The notes beneath the pieces were generated by a model. That model ran no database searches and was not told the origin of the DNA. It saw nothing but the letters and a program-made list of their open reading frames with translations. Of a stretch of DNA of 64,000 bases, positions 17,651 through 25,829 are shown piece after piece. Source of the stretch: HGM04593 sp045630965 (GTDB taxonomy: Bacteria; Bacteroidota; Bacteroidia; Bacteroidales; Bacteroidaceae); the NCBI GenBank assembly GCA_045630965.1, contig JAZQTU010000013.1, forward strand, positions 62,001 to 126,000, written 5' to 3'. Position 1 is the stretch's first letter. Each line of letters starts with the position of its first letter. Position numbers and translations under genes: made by a program.

Positions 17651-18643
17651 ATGAGCAAAATAAGATTCTGGTTCAAAAATGCACGACCGATATCACTTCC
17701 TCAGTCGCTGTTGCCGGCGCTCACAGCAGTAGCTCTTTCATATGGAGCAGAGAGTTTCAATTGGATGGCAGCAATTGCGTCGGTCATCGGTGTAGTTTTC
17801 CTGCATCTTGGTTTGAATTTGCTAGATGACTGGTTCGACTACAAGAATGGCTCCGCCGAAGCAAGACAGAAAGTGCTGAACGAGGGATTCCGTAGTCGAA
17901 TGGTGAAATATCCATACCTTACATCGGGGGAAGCTACACCAAGAGGGTTATTAGTGGCAATAATGGTTTTCCTAGCTTTGGCATTAGTTATGGGTATAGT
18001 TGTGCTTGCTTTGAGGGGGATGGATATCATTTGGTGGATTATTGCAGCCATTATAATAGGTGTCTCCTATTCGGGTGGTCCTCTCAAACTTGCATATCAT
18101 GGTCTTGGGGAATCTGTAATATTTACAATGTTCGGTCCTTTACTTATGACAGGCGTATATTACGCTATTACAGGTATGGTGGACTCAAAGATTATCATAC
18201 TCTCATCATCTGTCGGCCTATTGGTTACAAACATTGTATACACCCATTCTGTACTTGATGCCGTGCCCGACAAGAAGATGGGCAAAAAGACCATGGCACA
18301 CCTGATGGGCGGGTCAAAAGGACAGATATTCCTATCTGCAATGATAAACACGCTACCTTATAGCATTATTGTGATTGCTGTAATTTTGGAAATGCTGCAT
18401 CCGGCATACCTTGCATCACTATTGGTATTGCCCGTGTCGCTATGGATCGTAAAGTCATTGAACGATTTCGTAAACCACAAGGAGACTTCATTGGAACCTA
18501 AAAAGTGGATGGGATCTATGGGTGAGTGGGAAAAATACAAGCAGGCCGGTATTGACTGGTTCTTGTTGCGTTGGCTCACTGCGCGTAATGTAACAACAAA
18601 TTTCTGTCTTATAATAATTATTGTAAACATAATATTCGGTTAA
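17651..18643 (+). CDS. UbiA/MenA-type prenyltransferase
   Basis: A 330-residue membrane protein with eight or nine hydrophobic helices. The first aspartate-rich motif is NLLDDWFDYKNG near residue 57, the second is DAVPDKKMGKKT near residue 205; both bind Mg-prenyl diphosphate in UbiA enzymes. The start at 17651 leaves a normal N-terminus (MSKIRFWFKNARP). It resembles MenA, which prenylates 1,4-dihydroxy-2-naphthoate, but no menaquinone gene is nearby. The next gene, 2 nt downstream, encodes a radical SAM protein, hinting at a joint pathway making or modifying a prenylated or membrane compound. The acceptor substrate is not deducible. Confidence 0.85.
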   Translation: MSKIRFWFKNARPISLPQSLLPALTAVALSYGAESFNWMAAIASVIGVVFLHLGLNLLDDWFDYKNGSAEARQKVLNEGFRSRMVKYPYLTSGEATPRGLLVAIMVFLALALVMGIVVLALRGMDIIWWIIAAIIIGVSYSGGPLKLAYHGLGESVIFTMFGPLLMTGVYYAITGMVDSKIIILSSSVGLLVTNIVYTHSVLDAVPDKKMGKKTMAHLMGGSKGQIFLSAMINTLPYSIIVIAVILEMLHPAYLASLLVLPVSLWIVKSLNDFVNHKETSLEPKKWMGSMGEWEKYKQAGIDWFLLRWLTARNVTTNFCLIIIIVNIIFG

Positions 18644-18645
18644 GA

Positions 18646-19536
18646 ATGAAGAAACTGTTTTATCTCGCCCAATGGTTTATAAGGGCACGTTTCTTTGGAC
18701 GCAAAGCTCCGCTTCAGACAGTCCTTTTTATATCAGACATATGCAACTTACGTTGCAAACATTGCAGTGTTTATGAGTTGAAGAACCCTCATAACATGAC
18801 TTATGAACAGGTGCGTGGACATTTGCAGAAGTCCTATGATGCAGGTTCAAGATTTGTTGATTTCGAAGGTGGCGAAGTCACTCTATGGCGAGACGGCGAC
18901 AAGAGAATCAATGACCTTATTGATCTTGCAAAGAAAATCGGTTTCTTCTCATGCACCATAACAACAAATGCACAGTTACCATTTGCTGGGTCACATGCCG
19001 ACTCTATCTGGGTGAGCCTTGACGGTGCAGGCGGTTATCACGAGGAGGTACGCGGAAAGGGCACTTTTGCCAAATTGGAGAAGAACATCGCCGAGTGCGG
19101 ACACAAACATTTGAGCGTGAATATGGTTGTGAATACTCTTAACTATACCGATGTATTCAACACCATTGAATATGCAAAAAACAATCCTGCAATAGAGTGT
19201 ATCTCAATCAATTTCCACACACCTTTTGAAGGAACAGAATACCTCTCGCTTCCTCTTGATAAGAGAGCTGAAATCATAGACAAGGTTATTGAATACAAGA
19301 AAAAAGGATATCCTATAATGAATTCCGTTTCAGGCTTAAAGCTCATGAAATCGAACAAATTTACACGTCGTTGTTGGGTTACTGACTTTGTATATCCCGA
19401 TGGCAGCAGAGGGCTATGCATAGGTCATGGTACTGACAAATGTGCGCAGTGCGGTTTCTGCATGGCAGGCGAAATGGCTTCAGTGTTCGCCTTCAAGCCC
19501 GACACGATCTTCGCCGGATTAAAATTGAGAGTATAA
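18646..19536 (+). CDS. Radical SAM protein
   Basis: A 296-residue protein with the canonical CxxxCxxC cluster motif in CNLRCKHC near residue 32, and FVDFEGGEVTLWRDG as the SAM-binding GGE segment. The C-terminus is cysteine-rich (RRCWVTDF, GLCIG, KCAQCGFC), suggesting a second iron-sulfur site of SPASM/twitch type. It starts 2 nt after the prenyltransferase stop and is therefore translationally linked to it. No precursor peptide gene is visible, so a peptide-maturase role is not favoured; an anaerobic step on a lipid or quinone-like product is an inference from the neighbour. Confidence 0.88.
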   Translation: MKKLFYLAQWFIRARFFGRKAPLQTVLFISDICNLRCKHCSVYELKNPHNMTYEQVRGHLQKSYDAGSRFVDFEGGEVTLWRDGDKRINDLIDLAKKIGFFSCTITTNAQLPFAGSHADSIWVSLDGAGGYHEEVRGKGTFAKLEKNIAECGHKHLSVNMVVNTLNYTDVFNTIEYAKNNPAIECISINFHTPFEGTEYLSLPLDKRAEIIDKVIEYKKKGYPIMNSVSGLKLMKSNKFTRRCWVTDFVYPDGSRGLCIGHGTDKCAQCGFCMAGEMASVFAFKPDTIFAGLKLRV

Positions 19537-19554
19537 TATTAAATAAAAACAAAT

Positions 19555-19707
19555 ATGTCACTTTTAAGAGTTTTACTTGCAATAATATTCCCACCTCTTG
19601 CAGTTATTGATAGAGGATGTGGTTCATTCCTTATAGTGTTTCTATTGACATGCTGTGCTTGGGTCCCAGGAGTTATAGGTGCATTGGTGATCTTGAACAA
19701 GAACTGA
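19555..19707 (+). CDS. YqaE/Pmp3 family small membrane protein
   Basis: A 50-residue protein with ATG at 19555 and TGA at 19705. It has two hydrophobic helices in the YqaE/Pmp3 (UPF0057) pattern: LLAIIFPPLAVIDRG with the conserved double proline, then FLLTCCAWVPGVIGALVIL containing the W-[IV]-P-G-[IV] signature. Family members are membrane proteolipids linked to membrane potential and salt stress in yeast and plants. It lies 18 nt after the radical SAM gene and 4 nt before the methyltransferase gene, so it belongs to the operon. It is easily missed because of its length. Confidence 0.85.
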   Translation: MSLLRVLLAIIFPPLAVIDRGCGSFLIVFLLTCCAWVPGVIGALVILNKN

Positions 19708-19711
19708 TTGT

Positions 19712-20893
19712 ATGCTGGATGTTCAAACCATAGATTTTATAGAACAGCATCGTTGTGATGATGTCCGTTCTCTTGCGTTGCAGGCCAAGCGATACCCTGA
19801 CGTGGATATACGCGAAGCTGTGGTGCAGATTGAGGGGTGGCAACAGGCACGCGAAAAGTTACCGGTATGGGCATCTATCAATGGCATCATCTACCCGCCC
19901 AAAATCTCTATGGAGCAATGCTCGAGCGAACATACTGCAAAATACAAAAGCCAATTACTGTCAGGCAAACGCTTCGCAGACCTTACCGGCGGTTTTGGCA
20001 TTGACTTTAGCTACATTGCACGTGGCTTTGATGAAGGTTTATACATTGAACGCAACGAAAGGCTGTGTCAAATAGCTACGCACAACTTTGCCTTGCTTGG
20101 ACTTGACCACGCAAAAGTAATGAACGGCAACAGCGAAGAAATTCTAGAGTCACTACCACAACTTGACTGGATATTCATTGACCCTGCGCGCCGTGACGGC
20201 GAAGGGCGCAAAGTTGTTGCACTCTCCGATTGTGAGCCCAACGTCGTGGAGCTTGAAAACGCATTGTTGGCAAAAGCTGATAAGGTGATGATAAAATGCT
20301 CCCCGATGCTTGACATAACCCTTGCATGCCGCCAGTTACGCAATGTAGAAAGTGTACATGTAGTTTCTGTAAACAACGAATGCAAAGAGCTCTTATTTAT
20401 ACTTGGAACAGCTACAGACGACATACCTGTACATTGTGTTGACATACGAAACACTGAAACAGTCTCGTTCTGTTACACTATAAACGAAGAACAGAGACCT
20501 CAAAGCCTATTTGCGAAGGATCTGTCACATTATTTGTACGAGCCTGGGGCTGCTGTTCAAAAGGCCGGTTGTCACAATTCATTATCAACAAGGTATGGGT
20601 TATTAAAACTGCATCCCAACAGCCAATTGTACACATCGGAAACACTTGTCAATAATTTCCCGGGGCGAGTTTTTGAAGTAGTAGATATAGCAGGCTTCTC
20701 AAAGAGTGATGTAAAACGCGTACAGGCTCTGCAAAAGGCAAATATCACGGTACGTAACTTTCCTGAGAATGTACAACAACTACGCAAACGTCTCAAACTT
20801 GCCGACGGAGGCGACAATTACATATTCGCGACGACACTATCCAATAATAGCAAAGTTTTGGCTATATGTAAAAAGGAGGTGACCCAAAAGTAA
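19712..20893 (+). CDS. THUMP-like domain class I SAM-dependent methyltransferase
   Basis: A 393-residue protein. The SAM-binding motif I is FADLTGGFGIDFSYIA near residue 90, and the catalytic-type motif IV is WIFIDPARRD near 152. The sequence matches the Bacteroidales family whose C-terminal half was described as THUMP-like and ferredoxin-like from a Porphyromonas gingivalis structure (PG_1098, from memory). These are predicted RNA base or cap-like guanine methyltransferases, with no proven substrate that I know of. It is last in the operon, 4 nt after the YqaE gene; its stop codon lies in the loop of a terminator-like hairpin. Confidence 0.82.
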   Translation: MLDVQTIDFIEQHRCDDVRSLALQAKRYPDVDIREAVVQIEGWQQAREKLPVWASINGIIYPPKISMEQCSSEHTAKYKSQLLSGKRFADLTGGFGIDFSYIARGFDEGLYIERNERLCQIATHNFALLGLDHAKVMNGNSEEILESLPQLDWIFIDPARRDGEGRKVVALSDCEPNVVELENALLAKADKVMIKCSPMLDITLACRQLRNVESVHVVSVNNECKELLFILGTATDDIPVHCVDIRNTETVSFCYTINEEQRPQSLFAKDLSHYLYEPGAAVQKAGCHNSLSTRYGLLKLHPNSQLYTSETLVNNFPGRVFEVVDIAGFSKSDVKRVQALQKANITVRNFPENVQQLRKRLKLADGGDNYIFATTLSNNSKVLAICKKEVTQK

Positions 20894-20909
20894 AAAGGTC
20901 ACCTCCTTT
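20872..20909 (+). terminator. Terminator-like hairpin at the operon end
   Basis: AAAGGAGGTGACC (20872-20884) pairs perfectly with GGTCACCTCCTTT (20897-20909); the stop codon of the methyltransferase sits in the 12-nt loop. No strong T-run follows beyond the arm itself. Arm 1 incidentally contains AGGAGG. Confidence 0.7.
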
Positions 20910-21105
20910 ATTGAGAGGTTGAATAAAAAGAGCTATTTTTAGGCTTGCGAAACCCGAAAAAGCGCAGTTTACTAATCGTAAATGAGCATTTTGAGGGCAA
21001 GTGCAACAACAAAAGAGCCTTTTTAGTCAGCTTCATTTACTTTTTGATATCATTCCTTATAAAGGTAACAATTTTCTTCTATTGAAAAACGATTGTTCTC
21101 ATAAA
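20910..21105. other. Non-coding spacer with an imperfect repeat
   Basis: There is no credible gene here. AAAAAGAGCTATTTTTAGGC at 20925 and AAAAGAGCCTTTTTAGTC at 21011 are related, forming an imperfect direct repeat about 86 nt apart, with a mixed-composition stretch between them. The 3' part runs into the end of the GH108 gene on the other strand. Confidence 0.4.
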
Positions 21106-21702
21106 TCATTTTACTTTTAAGTCTGTTTCTTGAAATCGTATCTTCGCTTTTGAATATTCAGCCAATTTATTAAGCCTGTCAATCCAACCGGGTATAAAAA
21201 CCTTTTTATACGGTTCACAATCCAACGTAAACTGATATCGTTTGAGACGGTCTATCAAAATTTGCTCTACAAACCAATCCTTATCAATATTATGTATTGC
21301 AGACAATGTCTTTTCTCCAAAAATACCGTCAACGCTCAAATTTGCACCTCTCGAATTTAATATATGCTGCACTCTTTCTGCCACCTTTTTTGCATTAGAG
21401 TTTATCATATAATCATTTAATAAAAGTGCTACTTCCTTGTCTCTGATGTATCCTAGTTTGTATCTATCCCACTGTGCCTTATACAGAAGCCGCGCATCAT
21501 CTTTTGTCAACTCACTAATAGGTTTGGATTCTCCTCCGGCAAGAACATGTTTATAGTTCTCCAAAAAAGGCTTTGTTATTCCGTAATTAGTCTCCTTATC
21601 CTCTTTCCGGTTTGTATACCCCCCTTCGAAATTGAAGCTATAGCCTATTACAGAGTCAAACCTTGATTGATTCAATTTTTCAAATTCACAATGCTTATCC
21701 AT
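21106..21702 (-). CDS. GH108 N-acetylmuramidase with a C-terminal peptidoglycan-binding domain
   Basis: A 198-residue protein of phage-endolysin type. The catalytic motif FNFEGGYTNRKEDKETNYGI near residues 23-42 matches the E-G-G-Y...TNYGI signature of family 108 muramidases, with the glutamate of EGGY as proton donor. The second half (LSVDGIFGEKTLSAI) fits the associated PG_binding_3 domain. There is no signal peptide, so release would need a holin or another exporter, and none is nearby. The gene is AT-rich and alone, ending a run of unrelated genes, which suggests a domesticated phage gene. Cleavage of the MurNAc-GlcNAc bond is inferred from family. Confidence 0.87.
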   Translation of the reverse strand: MDKHCEFEKLNQSRFDSVIGYSFNFEGGYTNRKEDKETNYGITKPFLENYKHVLAGGESKPISELTKDDARLLYKAQWDRYKLGYIRDKEVALLLNDYMINSNAKKVAERVQHILNSRGANLSVDGIFGEKTLSAIHNIDKDWFVEQILIDRLKRYQFTLDCEPYKKVFIPGWIDRLNKLAEYSKAKIRFQETDLKVK

Positions 21703-21716
21703 ATATTTTTTTGAGA

Positions 21717-21724
21717 CAAAAATA
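21717..21724 (-). promoter_or_regulatory. Candidate -7 element of the GH108 gene
   Basis: TATTTTTG on the minus strand (21724-21717) lies 14 nt before the ATG at 21702. No well-spaced TTTG was found upstream of it. Confidence 0.45.
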
Positions 21725-21791
21725 TTGCATCAGGAAAATATATGGTTGTTGAATTGACAATCACATTGCTGTCAGAAAAAATCATACAAGA

Positions 21792-23387
21792 TTATTTCTT
21801 CATCAGTTTCTCGAACTTCTTCTCTCTTACGAGTTCATAAGCCTTAAGGAACATGTCATTACTACGGTTATAAATCTCCATGAATTTATCCATGCTCCAA
21901 ATATCACGTGCAATAAGATTCTTTAACTGACGCTTTATTTCAGGAAGTGACTTCTGATACTCCTCATCGCCGCCTTCAAGTACAACGTTATCATTCTCGC
22001 CCTGTTCCTTGAGCATGCCGAGATACTCATCATTCACTTCAAAACGTTTATCGAAATCGTAGATATCACTGTATTCTGTCTCTATCGACTGTCTGTTCTT
22101 GTCAAGATACTTCAATGATGCCTGTACAATAGAGCCTTTGGCAACGAGTTCACGATGATATTTTGTATATTTGAGTGTGTCAAGTGGCACAAAATAATCA
22201 GGCATTATACCACCGCCGCCGTAAACAGGGCGTTTGAGTTTCTTTGTGAAAGTCTTCAAAGAATCCGGGAAATGTATACTGTCTGCACTCGTCAACTCGC
22301 CGCTGTTATAACGATGCATAAGATCCTGCTCATACTTTACAGAATCGTTACCATAAGGTTTTTGGATGCAACGTCCCGTAGGTGTGTAATAACGCGCTAT
22401 GGTAAGGCGTATCATTGAACCATCGGGTAAACTGAACGGGCGCTGCACAAGTCCTTTTCCAAAACTGCGTCGTCCAACAACAAGTCCTCTATCCCAATCT
22501 TGTATTGCACCTGCAAGAATCTCCGATGCAGATGCAGATGTTTCATCAACAATAACAACCAGACTCCCTTTCAAAAAGCGTCCTTTACCTTTTGATAGAT
22601 AATCTTGACGGGGATTGCTTCTGCCCTCAGTATATACAACAAGACTTTCCTCATCAATGAGTTCACTTGCAATATCAACTGCCGCATTGAGGTAGCCGCC
22701 ACCATTACCCTCGAGGTCAATTATCAGGTTTTTCATTCCAAGGGATTTCAACGAATCAAGTTTTGCAACAAACTCTTTATGAGTCTTTGCTCCAAAAGAT
22801 GTAATTCGTATATATCCATTCCTGTCATCTATCAAGTATGCTGCATCCACGGTTTCGGTAGAGATGTCATCGCGCACAAGATTAAACTCAAGGATACGGT
22901 CAATTCCTCGTCTTACCACTCCAATCTTGACATTCGTACCTTTTGCACCACGAAGACGTGACATGATGTCACTTCGTTCCATCTTCACTCCCGCAATAAC
23001 AGTATCATTGACGGTTATAATTTTGTCACCGGCAAGGATACCAGCACGCTCCGAAGGACCGTTCTTCGTCGTCTGTATGACGTACAGAGTATCCGAAACA
23101 ATATTAAACTGTATTCCTATGCCACTGAAACTTCCCTGCATCTGTTCCAGAAGGACCTTGGTCTCCTTGGGATCGGTATATGTCGAATGGGGGTCAAGTT
23201 CCTTGAGCATAGCCTTTATACCTGTTTCGGTAATCTTGTCATTGTCGGTTTCATCAACATAAAAACGCGATACAATATTACTGGTATACATAAGCTTGAG
23301 GATATGCGTAGGCATCTCCTGTGCTGTTGCAACAAGCGTCAATGAAAATATGGTTACTAATATGAATATTCTTTTCATCATTGTCAT
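21792..23387 (-). CDS. S41 family C-terminal processing protease (CtpA-like)
   Basis: About 531 residues with a signal peptide (MKRIFILVTIFSLTLVATAQ). A PDZ domain (SFSGIGIQFN, AGILAGDKIITVND) precedes the S41 protease domain, which has the serine in DETSASASEILAGA near residue 285 and the lysine in RSFGKGLVQ about 25 residues later. It is a periplasmic serine/lysine protease that trims C-termini or degrades envelope proteins. The start is set at 23387 (MTMMKR); ATGs at 23381 and 23378 are equally plausible, whereas the longer frame overlaps coaD. It lies 4 nt after the coaD stop. Confidence 0.93.
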   Translation of the reverse strand: MTMMKRIFILVTIFSLTLVATAQEMPTHILKLMYTSNIVSRFYVDETDNDKITETGIKAMLKELDPHSTYTDPKETKVLLEQMQGSFSGIGIQFNIVSDTLYVIQTTKNGPSERAGILAGDKIITVNDTVIAGVKMERSDIMSRLRGAKGTNVKIGVVRRGIDRILEFNLVRDDISTETVDAAYLIDDRNGYIRITSFGAKTHKEFVAKLDSLKSLGMKNLIIDLEGNGGGYLNAAVDIASELIDEESLVVYTEGRSNPRQDYLSKGKGRFLKGSLVVIVDETSASASEILAGAIQDWDRGLVVGRRSFGKGLVQRPFSLPDGSMIRLTIARYYTPTGRCIQKPYGNDSVKYEQDLMHRYNSGELTSADSIHFPDSLKTFTKKLKRPVYGGGGIMPDYFVPLDTLKYTKYHRELVAKGSIVQASLKYLDKNRQSIETEYSDIYDFDKRFEVNDEYLGMLKEQGENDNVVLEGGDEEYQKSLPEIKRQLKNLIARDIWSMDKFMEIYNRSNDMFLKAYELVREKKFEKLMKK

Positions 23388-23391
23388 TCTT

Positions 23392-23832
23392 TTATGGCAA
23401 GAGTGAGGATACATCCTTGCCGTATTTCATCAATTCACGCACAACGCTACTGCTTACAGACGAATATTCAGGCTCGCTGACAAGCAATACCGTATCAATT
23501 CCACCAAAACGCAGATTCATATCTGCAATTTCACGTTCATACTCGAAATCCTTGACACTACGCACTCCACGCAGAAGCACGTCTGCACCTATCTGCTTGG
23601 CGAAATCCATTGTCAGACAATCGTATACCCTGACTTCAACACGCTTATCACCTAAAAAAGCTTTTTCTATCGCAGCCACACGTTCTTCCAAAGTGAACAT
23701 ACATTTTTTGTCCGAATTCACACCTATGCCCACTACAATTCTGTTAAACATGCACAGTGCACGTTTCATCAATGCATAGTGTCCTTTAGTAAAAGGGTCA
23801 AATGAGCCTGCAAAAAGAGCTGTTTTTGTCAT
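23392..23832 (-). CDS. coaD: Phosphopantetheine adenylyltransferase
   Basis: A 146-residue enzyme, slightly shorter than typical CoaD. The nucleotidyltransferase motif is FAGSFDPFTKGH at residues 7-18, and the second motif SSSVVRELMKYGKDV (ISSTxVR-like) near 123-137 binds ATP. It makes dephospho-CoA from 4'-phosphopantetheine, the fourth step of CoA synthesis. The ATG at 23832 is chosen; the longer frame overlaps the topoisomerase gene, which ends 4 nt upstream. It is co-transcribed between that gene and the S41 protease gene. Confidence 0.95.
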   Translation of the reverse strand: MTKTALFAGSFDPFTKGHYALMKRALCMFNRIVVGIGVNSDKKCMFTLEERVAAIEKAFLGDKRVEVRVYDCLTMDFAKQIGADVLLRGVRSVKDFEYEREIADMNLRFGGIDTVLLVSEPEYSSVSSSVVRELMKYGKDVSSLLP

Positions 23833-23836
23833 ACAA

Positions 23837-25795
23837 TCATCCTTCGGCATCAGCTTTATCCTCCTCAACAACCAGATTGTCAATAATGAAGTTCTGACGC
23901 TCCATAGTATTCTTTCCCATATAATAGCAGAGCAGGTCTTCGACCTTATCATCCTTATGCAATTCTACACGTTCAAGACGCATATCCGGTCCTATAAAAT
24001 TGCGGAACTCGTCAGGAGAAATCTCTCCCAGTCCTTTGAATCGTGTAATTTCAGGATTTGGAGACAGTTTCTCTATTGCTGCGATACGCTCCTCATCACT
24101 GTAACAATATATTGTTTCAAAATCTCCTTTATGTTCCTTTCTTTCCTCGGCACCTTTCTTGCCACGCGGCAACTTGCGCTTGTTACGCACACGGAACAAC
24201 GGAGTCTGCAATATATATACATGTCCCTTCTTAATCAATTCCGGGAAGAACTGCAGGAAGAATGTAATCATCAACAGGCGAATGTGCATTCCGTCAACGT
24301 CGGCATCGGTAGCAACAATAACCTTGTTATACCTCAACCCTTCAAGTCCGTCCTCAATATTAAGTGCAGCTTGCAGAAGATTGAATTCCTCATTCTGATA
24401 AACAACGGCACGGCTCAAACCGAAACAGTTCAGCGGTTTACCACGAAGACTGAATACGGCCTGTGTATTTGCATCACGGCTCTTGGTGATTGAACCACTG
24501 GCAGAGTCACCCTCGGTAATGAAGATACAACTCTCATCCATACGGTCACCTTTGGTATCATTATAATGGATACGACAGTCACGCAGTTTCCTGTTATGTA
24601 TATTCACCTTCTTGGCCTTTTCACGCACCTGTTTTGTCAAGCCGGCAAGTTCCTTGCGTTCCTTCTCCGATGCCATGATTTTTGAAAGCATAACATCGCT
24701 GATATCTGGATTTTTATGAAGGAAATTGTCCAACTCTTCCTTAACAAAGTCGCTTATAAACTTTTTCACGCTCATACTTCCAGGATCTGGAGCTATTGTC
24801 GTTGAACCAAGGCGCACCTTCGTCTGGCTCTCAAATACAGGTTCCTGTATATTTATGGCTATAGCCGCAACAATACCATTGCGTATATCGCAATATTCAA
24901 AGTTCTTTGCAGAAAAGAAGTCATGCACAGTCTGCGCAACCAGTTCCTTAAAAGCACTCTGATGCGTACCGCCCTGCGATGTATGCTGACCATTGACAAA
25001 TGAATAATACTCCTCACCATACTGCTGAGCATGAGTAAAGGCAATCTCGATATCGGTACCTTTGAGATGTATTATAGGATAGAGCGATTCGGCAGTCATA
25101 CGGTCACTGAGCAAATCGACAAGTCCGTTACGCGAAAGGATACGCTTGCCGTTGAACATTATTGCCAAACCGGTATTCAAATATGTGTAATTGCGCAAGA
25201 GGGTCTCAATATATGCATCACGATATTCGTAATTGCGGTATAGAGAATTATCAGGAGTAAACGATATATATGTACCGTTCTCGTCATTTGTCTTTTCTGT
25301 TGTATCACTGACAAGTATACCCTTCTCAAACTTTGCAATGCGTACTACCCCTTCGCGATAACTACGCACTTCGAAATTTGTACTCGTAGCATTAACAGCC
25401 TTTAGACCGACACCATTCAGACCAACCGACTTCTTGAACACTTTGTCGTCATACTTTGCGCCGGTATTGAGCTTGCTTACAGCCTGTATCATCATTCCTT
25501 GGGGAATACCACGTCCGTAGTCACGAATAACAACTGTATGATGCTCAACAATGTCAATCTCGATGCGTTTGCCAAAACCCATCTTGAACTCATCGATACA
25601 GTTATCCACAACCTCTTTTAGAAGAACATATATACCGTCATCGCTTTGGGAACCATCACCCAATTTACCAATATACATACCTGGACGCAGACGTATATGC
25701 TCCACATCGCTCAAATGGCGGATGGAGTCATCATCATATGCAGCTGCATCGACTTTCGGATTTTCATTAAATTCCAAATCTTTATCTTCGGACAT
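23837..25795 (-). CDS. parE: Type IIA DNA topoisomerase, subunit B (topoisomerase IV ParE-like)
   Basis: A 652-residue GyrB/ParE protein. The GHKL ATPase domain has RLRPGMYIG, the Mg-binding asparagine in EVVDNCIDEF, and the GRGIPQGM and GLNGVGLKAVNA loops. The TOPRIM domain has EGDSASGS and the DADVDGMHIR metal site, followed by FKGLGEI. The partner A subunit is not in the window. Assignment to ParE rather than GyrB rests on length and resemblance to Bacteroidales topoisomerase IV B proteins. It decatenates chromosomes with ParC. coaD follows after 4 nt. Confidence 0.9.
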   Translation of the reverse strand: MSEDKDLEFNENPKVDAAAYDDDSIRHLSDVEHIRLRPGMYIGKLGDGSQSDDGIYVLLKEVVDNCIDEFKMGFGKRIEIDIVEHHTVVIRDYGRGIPQGMMIQAVSKLNTGAKYDDKVFKKSVGLNGVGLKAVNATSTNFEVRSYREGVVRIAKFEKGILVSDTTEKTNDENGTYISFTPDNSLYRNYEYRDAYIETLLRNYTYLNTGLAIMFNGKRILSRNGLVDLLSDRMTAESLYPIIHLKGTDIEIAFTHAQQYGEEYYSFVNGQHTSQGGTHQSAFKELVAQTVHDFFSAKNFEYCDIRNGIVAAIAINIQEPVFESQTKVRLGSTTIAPDPGSMSVKKFISDFVKEELDNFLHKNPDISDVMLSKIMASEKERKELAGLTKQVREKAKKVNIHNRKLRDCRIHYNDTKGDRMDESCIFITEGDSASGSITKSRDANTQAVFSLRGKPLNCFGLSRAVVYQNEEFNLLQAALNIEDGLEGLRYNKVIVATDADVDGMHIRLLMITFFLQFFPELIKKGHVYILQTPLFRVRNKRKLPRGKKGAEERKEHKGDFETIYCYSDEERIAAIEKLSPNPEITRFKGLGEISPDEFRNFIGPDMRLERVELHKDDKVEDLLCYYMGKNTMERQNFIIDNLVVEEDKADAEG

Positions 25796-25829
25796 CTTTT
25801 GTGTTTTAATTCAGTTTAACAGTTGCGTC

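Noticed and set aside
18646..19536. Radical SAM maturase of a ribosomal peptide
   Set aside because: No small precursor peptide with a leader/core layout is adjacent; the only small gene is a two-helix YqaE protein.
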